This document shows positions 56,578-64,000 of a DNA stretch of 64,000 bases, in pieces. The number at the start of each line of letters is the position of its first letter. The first letter of the stretch is position 1. This stretch comes from Ephemerocybe angulata (Eukaryota; Basidiomycota; Agaricomycetes; Agaricales; Psathyrellaceae). Below the pieces are notes generated by a model that saw nothing but the letters and a program-made list of their open reading frames with translations, ran no database searches and was not told where the DNA came from. The stretch covers positions 248,001 through 312,000 of the forward strand of contig JAACJK010000111.1 of assembly GCA_013368325.1 (NCBI GenBank), read 5' to 3'. The position numbers and the translations under genes were made by a program.

Positions 56578-58089
56578 ATGCCACGACCAGCTCCCCAGGC
56601 GGTCCTCCGACGGCTCGCCTCGACATTCACCCAACGACCGTCACCCCCAAAATCGCATCTCCATGCGCCTCTACCCTCCAAATCCTTCCCCCAGGGCTAT
56701 GTGCTGACCGGCCTGCACGCCGGCGTCAAAAAGAAAGCGGGAGTCCCCGATGTCGCTGTCATCCTCTCGACCGTGCAGGATCGCAAGACGGCGGCAGCTG
56801 CGTGCTTCACGAGGAACGCGTTCAAGGCAGCACCGGTTCTCGTCAGCGATGAAATTCTTACCAAGAATGGGGGCTACGCAAGCGCCGTGGTCGTGAACAG
56901 CGGATGTGCGAATGCTGTTACCGGGAAGCAGGGCATGGAGGATGCATGGGCCATGGTGAAGGCGACCGATGCCCTTCTCCCTACGAAAGAGGACCAACCG
57001 CAGACTCTGGTCATGTCGACAGGCGTCATTGGCCAGAACCTCCCCATCTCCAAGATCCTCTCTGGGATTTCGGCCGCACAGGCATCGCTCGGGTCTGACT
57101 TTGCATCGTGGGAGCTCGCTGCGAAGGCCTTCATGACCACCGACACCTTCCCCAAGCTCCGTTCGCGCGTCTTCAAGATCAAGGGCGTCGAGTACCGCAT
57201 GGCTGGGATGGACAAGGGTGCAGGGATGATCCACCCGGACATGGGACCTGCGTCGACCTTCAGCAGTGCCCCGAGGCAGCTGCACGCCACGCTGCTGGGC
57301 TGCATTATGACCGACGCCGCCGTTTCGCCCCGCTCGCTGCAGAATGCCCTCACGTACGCCGTGGACCGCAGCTTCAACTCCATCAGCGTCGACGGCGACA
57401 TGTCCACGAATGACTCCATCTACGTCCTCGCTAATGGTGCCGCTGCGCCCTCGGCTGCTGTTATCGACGAACAGACCGACCCGGAGGCGTACGAGGCGTT
57501 CAAGACCGAGCTGACGGACTTTGCAGCGGACCTGGCCAAGCTGGTTGTGCGTGACGGAGAGGGCGCCACCAAGTTTGTGACCGTAACCGTCAAGGGTGCA
57601 CCGAGCTATGGTGATGCGCACCGCGTCGCGAGCCGCATCAGCACGAGTGCCCTCGTCAAGACGGCACTCTACGGAGAGGATGCCAAGTGCGTGTTTTCTC
57701 CTCTCATATATTCTCGTACTTATGTTCTTCCAGCTGGGGTCGCATCCTTGCGGCGACTGGATCCGTGCCCTTCTCTGCGCCTACGCCCACCTCTGCTGCA
57801 CCCGTCATCGACCCCTCCAAGGTCAGTGTCACCCTCGTCCCCGCCGACGGCTCCGCGCCCCTCCCTGTACTCGTCAACGGCGAACCCGAAAAGGTCGACG
57901 AGGTCCGCGCCAAGGAGATCATGGTCCAGGAGGACTTTGAGCTGCTCGTGGATCTCAAGATGGGCGAGGAGCAGGCGACGTACTGGACTTGCGACTTTAG
58001 CTATGTGAGTGGGTTTCGATTTGACCGAGGACGCGTACTGACGGACTTTGCAGGAGTATGTGTCAATCAATGGAGATTATAGGTCGTAA
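56578..58089 (+). CDS. ARG7: Mitochondrial glutamate/ornithine N-acetyltransferase (ArgJ family)
   Basis: Exons 56578-57686, 57734-58004 and 58054-58089 join in phase to 471 residues, the usual fungal size. The enzyme passes acetyl groups from N-acetylornithine to glutamate in the cyclic arginine pathway, and often also makes N-acetylglutamate from acetyl-CoA. The N-terminus (MPRPAPQAVLRRLASTF) is Arg-rich without acids, a mitochondrial targeting signal. Family landmarks are VVVNSGCANAVTG, MSTGVIGQNLP, DKGAGMIHPDM and the self-cleavage site HATLLGC, whose Thr becomes the catalytic residue after the chain is cut. DANWGRILAA spans the first splice junction, and the C-terminus EYVSINGDYRS comes from a small last exon. 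All residues look normal. This is a conserved housekeeping gene and marks the stable part of the window. Confidence 0.96.
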
Positions 58090-59053
58090 ATGATGTAGCA
58101 TTGCTTCCATTTAACCACGAACTCCCGGTTTGCTCTACCAACGCTGATGTGCTTGATCGCTGTGATGCGCTTTGTCGGGAATTTCCAAATGAAGGTGAAA
58201 AATTGCCATTTGGGGCTAAAAAGGCGAAAAAAGAGCTAACTTATTTACTCTACTCAATCTATTCAGACTCTTCAGACGGGGGAAACCATGCCACGGACGT
58301 GAGTACATGTCTTGTTGAAAAACATGCAGAGCACGGTCGCGCATAACTTGGGGCTGACAGCCCTTCGTTGGGGGAAGCGAGCAAAGTGGGCACGGTTTAT
58401 ATACCTCGCTGGTGCGCACGGACCAACGGCGACGTAGCGGTCTAACGCTAATCGTGCCTGTCAGCGTGAAACATCATTGTTCCCCGCCGTCCTCCTTTGC
58501 CTCTGGTGGTGTCCCCTCCCGAGTCCCATCTGGTGCGTCTGTCTTATATCTAAAACCTCACATCTGACGCCTCATATTCCTTTCCTCAAGTCGAAATAAG
58601 GCTTTGAGGGTTGGGTGAGGAATAACCATAGGCCGGCACTGAACCTCCATTCGCCGTAATAGCTGTCACCCGCTCCCGAGTTGCGCTCCGTGCGCTTCGC
58701 GACCTCCTGGTAACCTTTGTTTCCCTCCCCTCAAAATCTCCCAACACACTCCCTCTACCTATATACTATCGACGCGTTCTCTGAGACGCTGAGATAGTCT
58801 GCCATTTGGGTAGAGAGCGCAGTATTTCGTTGAACGCCCTCCGCGGCACTTGTAGTCAGTATCTACCTCCGGACAGGAATAATTATTCGTTTACGCAACC
58901 GTTCTCCCGACCATCGACCGCACATACCGCGGGCTGACTCATTCCCTCGCGCTGGCACCAAGGGGCTAGACGGGAGCAAAGCCATCTCTTTCTTCCCTAC
59001 CCCAGCATATCCACTATCCCGTCGTCGTCCCATGTCACTGTCACCTCAACTTT
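58090..59053. other. Intergenic, nothing recognised
   Basis: 3' side of the arginine gene, then C/T-rich DNA. No gene or repeat was recognised. Confidence 0.45.
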
Positions 59054-60300
59054 GCTCGGCGGACGCAATTCTATTGCGTCTTCGTCATTCAACGGGTTCC
59101 AACTTCCAACTTCCGGCCACGAGCTCGTTTTGGTGAGTTCGCTATACATGAATTCCTTCGTCGTTGCTCACTCTCACCTTCTCAGCGGATGACGTTCCAC
59201 GCACGCAGCCAAGGTGAGCCAAAGTGATAACTGTTCCCCAGTCACAACTCACACTCGCGTTCAGCTCGGCGGACGGATTTCTGTTGCGGAAGCGCGAAAT
59301 CACACAAGGTATTTTGTTATTCCTCCCCTTGCGACCACCCCAGACTGACATTCGTTTCAGGCAGGTCAGTCTCTTCCCTACTCAGCACGGCAGTGTTATT
59401 CATTTCAGCCTCAGACCCCAATTCATTCAGCAAGACCACATCGCGCCGGATGCCTCCAAGGCGCCGCTTTCCCTGTCACCACACATGCCAGCACACTTTT
59501 GGCTCACCATGACATTCCAACACGGTTTAGGCTCGCTTTGTTGGCGCTCGCCGGAATCGTTTCTGTTGCGATTTCGTCATTCCCGACTACCGCACTCAGT
59601 ACAGCACGACATACGCCTTCGACACTCTCTCGCTCGCTCCCCCGGTCCTCGAGGGACAGCCCACTGGACAGATTTTCGTTGCGGCTTCGCCAACAACATT
59701 ACCCACCCGCCGTAACACATCCCAGACTCGCTGTCGCTCGCCGGATTCAAATCCATTGCGTCGTTGGCACCATCCCGCAGCCACCAGTGACCACGCCGAG
59801 CTCGCTGGCACCCCGCAATGTCGAGATCGCAGTCTGACACGAACTGTCAGGCCCGATGAACCCATGTCGGCATCTCTCCCGCGCGTCAATTCCGAATGGG
59901 TAAGTCTCCGTTTACATCCTCTCGCACTACTCTCACCACCCAGTCCACTCAGAATGCGTGCGCAGAAGGGCACCCACACAACAGATCTGGTGAGTTTTCG
60001 GTGTTCCTAATTCTAGACCTCGCTCACCAACACACCCAGCTCGCCGGACGCCGATCCATATATATATTGCCATTCCCCACCCTCCGGTACGTCACTCGCC
60101 TCTCATCTCACAGCCCATCATTGACTCCAGGCACATCTTAGCAATGACCCGGAGACAAAAGGGTCCATATTTGCGCAGCGTATGACGTTCCAGCACCATT
60201 CAGTGAGTTTTCTATGTTCTTAACCTTATGCCCATGCTCACGAGTCACAACAGCAATTGCCGGACGCAGATCTAGATATATATTGTCATTCCCACCCCTG
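59054..60300 (+). other. Repeated motif region with ladder of splice-like sites
   Basis: A diverged motif, CTCGGCGGA then ATTTCTGTTGCG, recurs at about 59054, 59263, 59540, 59730, 60038 and 60254, with degenerate versions between. Many copies stand just after a CAG acceptor and before a GTGAGT or GTATTT donor. Open frames do not continue across the pieces. It may be a spliced non-coding transcript built from tandemly duplicated exons, or a decayed gene array. Confidence 0.4.
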
Positions 60301-61890
60301 GTACGTCAGTAACGTCACTCGCCTTTCACCTCGAAGCCCGTCACTGACTTCAGCAGTGATTCAGAGAGAAAACGACCCCCCCAGCAGCGTAGCCTGCCAG
60401 CGGGCCACGCCGCTCGTACTTCACTCGGCCCTCTGCAGGATGAACCAAGAAGCACGTCCAGCGTCTCCGTTTCTCCCGAAAACGCACACCCTGTACATCC
60501 TCCGTGCACCCTATAACGTCAGAAAGCCGTTGATTTGGCTTGGTCGCGTCCGACGTCAGACGCGATGATGTTGCGATGATGGTGCAGAGATCAGTTCACT
60601 TGGCGGGAACCTTCGGTTCCCGTCCTCGTTCCCAGACTTTCGGGCAATCTTATTAGCTTAAAATACGCCTTTATACGTTTATAGTAGTCTCCGGTTGCAT
60701 GGAGACATGTACCGGTTCCTGCCTCGGGGAAATGAGGCCGAATAGCAACGCCGTGAGTTGGGCGCTTACGGGCGCTTAATTCCTGCGACGCTCATTCTTG
60801 CACTTTCACTGCGTTGCCGGGCCTAGTTGGGATTTTTTAGACTAGCTATTCTCCTGTACGTACTCGTTCATAACGAAAATATGACTTTTCTGATTCATTC
60901 TGACTCTCAGAAATCCCGGAACGAGAATAAGTGGGTTGTGCTGGCCTTTTGAACAGAATCATGCACTCATCAGCGGATTTATGGGATTTGGGCACTCAAA
61001 CAACCAGGAAGGCTCTATAAACTACTAGTACATACGGTTCTGTTGTCGGAATTGTAGTAGAATAACTGCAGACGCAGAGAACTAGCTTCGCTTTGAGGGA
61101 CCGGGATTAACCCAGAAATCCGAATGGTACCCCGCACCTAGCATCCCTCCGCCGATATTCCAACTGGATTACCACACAGATTCGACGTAAGATACGCCGC
61201 TGGAGTATACGTACATTCTTTATAGTAACCAACCGAGTATGGTCGCCAAGACCGAGTGTGCACCAGTGCAGGCCGGGTTTCGTTCAATGGGCTAAACCGC
61301 GAATTGCGCTATGTGCCCGCACACTATAACTACTATATATTAGCATCCTATACTCCTCGGAGTATACCTTAGAGTACCTGATATTTTATTTGAACCCCCT
61401 GAGTTCCCCCTTGGTGCTGTCGTAACTCACAAAGAAATCTCGATTCATAGCTCGGCGGACCTTCTCCTCCCGGTTCCACTCACACGAAAAGGACAGTTGC
61501 AACGCGTTTAATTCGCGTTGCATAACTCTCCCACACTATTAATAGGTGATGAAATGTACTGTGACAGCGGATGCTGTCACCGGTGAAGTCGCCAAGTCAA
61601 ATTCTTTGCTGGTGCAAAGTCTGGACTCCTGTAGGGGTAGAATAAGCGATTGTGCGTTTTACGCACTGTGTATATAGTCGGGGGTATTATAAAACGTCAA
61701 TACATACCTATACCATTATACTATAAGGCTGAGGAGTTTCGATTTCGGTAAATTCCAACCGATCGGCTTGCATGATCATAAAGATTGAAATAAGCGCCCA
61801 ATGAGCGAGAACGCCATACTGCACGATCGCGCACACTTTTGGTATTTTAAATGGTCTAATACGTTGTAATATATACCCCTAAGTACACCA
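60301..61890. other. AT-richer gap, nothing recognised
   Basis: No open frame of note after about 60570. A perfect 8-base inverted repeat (GTGACAGC, GCTGTCAC) with a 4-base loop lies at 61561-61580. No transposon or RNA gene was recognised. Confidence 0.45.
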
Positions 61891-62399
61891 TACCTTGCTC
61901 ATCGATCCCCCAAGTGAAGCATCCTCACAAGTCTTCAATTCAAGGTGCGCATCTCCTCCCCACCCCATTCACTCAATAACGCCATTCCAACCGCATCCCT
62001 GTGCGGGACCCGTCCTTGGCGCGCCAGCTCATGATCCATCAAACGTACACAGACAGCCGACATGGCCGCTAGCACGGTTTCTGAGGCAACTCTGTGTGCA
62101 AAGCGAATCGGCGAAGCGCGATACGCACGTAAAGCGCATTCCGCACACTTGGCCTTGGTTACCCCGACGTAGGTATTCGGATGGGGTGGCAGTCAGTATT
62201 TTTGGACTTGATCCTGGGAGGGCCGAGAGCGGAAGGGGACGGAGGATTTGGGGTATAAGAGTAGGTGCGCACTTTGGATTGTTCTGCATCCTCCTCAGCG
62301 AGGTCTGCTCATTTCCCCCCTTTCCACTTTCACTACCCCGTCTCTCTTCGAGTCTTTGACTTGTTTCTATTCCCTCTCCTCAATATTTTGTGCTGCTTG

Positions 62400-63960
62400 T
62401 CGCTTTCGCCTCTTCTCACTGCCGCTGTCGTCGACGACGAACTCGAGGTGAGTCTGGATGGCTATTCCGGCGTCGGCACCCCATCATCCTGATACCGCTC
62501 ACGGTATTACTCCCGTCGCACCTTGGTCGCACCCCATATTTGCTTGACACGTCGCTTACACCTTTCCTTCACCCCACCAGCTCGTCACCCACATTTCTCG
62601 TCGTCGCTCACCCACCCAAGTATGTCGCTTGTATCATTTCGACTCTCGTACTCACAATTTACTGATGTTCCATTTGTTTCTCATTAGTCGCTACTAGCTC
62701 ATAGCAAGGGTGAGTCGCCCAGTTGCCCATATCATTCTCCCCGAGCCCGCGCTGACCACACAGATATTTACCAGATTCCCGTCAGTAGTGAGTATATTCT
62801 TCTGTTATACGAACAGATCCCACTGACAGTTGAACTACGACTTGCTGACTCACCTTTGGATAGTCTATAGCCCAAGGGCATTACTGCGTCGTCGGAAGAA
62901 GAGGGAAGCAAGGTAAGTTTCAGATTTTTCAGCTTGGTGCCAGCAACGCGACACTGACCTCCTGCACAGCGCTACAACCTTCTACGACCTTCCACACACC
63001 ACCCGCACGTCCTCCCCCACCATCCCGACCTCCACGCTTCGACACCGGCACCAACCTTGAAGACTCATCCCGGTTGGGCGACGACTGTACGACTGTCACA
63101 ATCCAGGTGAGTGGTGATCCTCGACTGTATAAGGCGTGTCACACTCACCAATACATTTCTTTTCAGCCCTTTCAAGCTGACCCTCACCACGAAGATTACA
63201 GAGGGAGAGACTACGGCTCATGGGTAAGCCAAATTCTTGTAGTAAAGACTAGATATCGCACTCACGACTTTATTGAAGAGCTTCAGCGTTTCTGATGACC
63301 AGAGCCCGGTAAGTGTACCACAGCCTGTCGAAAAATCATGGCCACTGACCTCCTTGCCCCGCTGTTAGATTCGTGTGACTCGGTGTTCCACGCCGGACAG
63401 CCTTCTCTAGCTATGCATGCAAGTAAGTATATTCATGTTTACGACTACATACACTGATATTGACTATGTCTTCTACACTAGGCCTACGAATTAATGCACC
63501 AGATGCTGCAAAGCACAGGTAAGTATTCGTTCGTGGGGTCTACGGTTCAATAACTCACCTCCACACTTCCCATAGCAGCGTACACGGCTCCAGGGTATGA
63601 CTGCGCTGAGGGGAACCTATGGTAACTCTAGTAACATCTAGGTTAGTTGTCGGGAACGCGGCGCTGATTTTCTGGGCAGCACTCGGCCGGGTTTCGTCAC
63701 CACCGACGACTGCCCCAACCCACCCGCACGTCGTCTCCTATCAAGAAATGTCGCACCCAGATCCCGGGAGGCCGTTGGCATCGTCGACAACGCACTGGGG
63801 GTGAGTGACGACCGCCGTTTCGCGGAAACCGCGATCGCTGACGGGCTGACCCAACGTCGATTAGGTTCGTGACGAGCGTTGAGGTGCACTGAGGCGGTCG
63901 TTTCGAAGCGAGAGGGCGGGGCTATTGCACGAGAGTCCACACAATGTGAGTATTTCGTTC
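62400..63960 (+). ncRNA. Putative intron-dense transcript with micro-exons
   Basis: A run of at least ten GT-AG introns about 50-90 bases long is visible, each with CTGAC or CTAAC shortly before the acceptor. Candidate exons are about 22-140 bases, for example 62971-63104, 63168-63222, 63280-63309 and 63369-63422. In one frame these exons read TFHTPPARPPPPSRPP, then PFQADPHHEDYRGRDYGSW, SFSVSDDQSP and CSTPDSLL with a stop. A short protein is therefore possible; a different frame is also open over the first exons. I cannot choose between non-coding RNA and a small fast-evolving gene. Confidence 0.35.
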
Positions 63961-64000
63961 AAACGAAGTCAAATAGAACTTTCCTTACCATGTATCAGGC

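Overview
This is nuclear DNA of a basidiomycete fungus, very probably an Agaricomycete (mushroom-forming class). Coding sequence is broken by many short GT-AG introns (about 45-90 bases). The recognisable families are ones expanded in that class: DUF6533 membrane proteins, MYND-finger proteins with a CDNxxC entry to the finger, F-box-like proteins, a Zn2Cys6 regulator whose cluster reads SCTECKRRKIKC, and a KDZ-type transposase with its CxC2 cysteine cluster. All exon joins given here were made by hand from the sequence and checked for reading phase; none has transcript support.

Layout. 1-5750 holds a MYND-finger pseudogene followed by a 12-exon DUF6533 gene. 18120-23023 is the inverted copy of the same two genes, and 23170-26104 a third, partial copy (MYND gene only). 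Between the inverted arms lie a lysine-rich membrane-anchored protein gene (6482-8136), a Zn2Cys6 transcription-factor gene (9868-11613), 5 kb with no confident gene, and tRNA-Ala(UGC) and tRNA-Asp(GUC). 26299-28785 holds two adjacent non-autonomous mobile elements: a 1.4-kb LTR miniature with identical LTRs and a 5-base target duplication, and a 1.04-kb terminal-inverted-repeat element. 29108-29637 is an orphan MYND-protein tail. Minisatellites fill 30.0-30.9 kb.

31438-36484 is a mobile-element gene cassette: an apparently intact 8-exon KDZ transposase, a divergently transcribed partner gene sharing a 117-base promoter gap, and a small convergent gene. 37348-38040 is an unrecognised three-exon gene. 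39183-44299 is a divergent pair: a protein ending in an RNase H1 N-terminal (viroplasmin-like) domain, and a long nine-exon gene broken by two nonsense codons. Two more minisatellites and a tRNA-like relic (45.1-46.3 kb) precede a fifth MYND copy (46664-48424).

The right end looks more like ordinary gene space: two related multi-exon F-box-like genes (48798-51982), two tandem intronless F-box-like genes (53005-55275), and the arginine-biosynthesis gene for mitochondrial glutamate/ornithine N-acetyltransferase (56578-58089). From 59 kb to the end no large gene is seen. There are two stretches with ladders of splice-site-like signals and tiny exons (59.05-60.3 and 62.4-63.96 kb), which may be spliced non-coding RNA or small fast-evolving genes.

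Overall the window is an accessory, duplication-rich and transposon-rich chromosomal segment joined to a more conserved gene block on the right.
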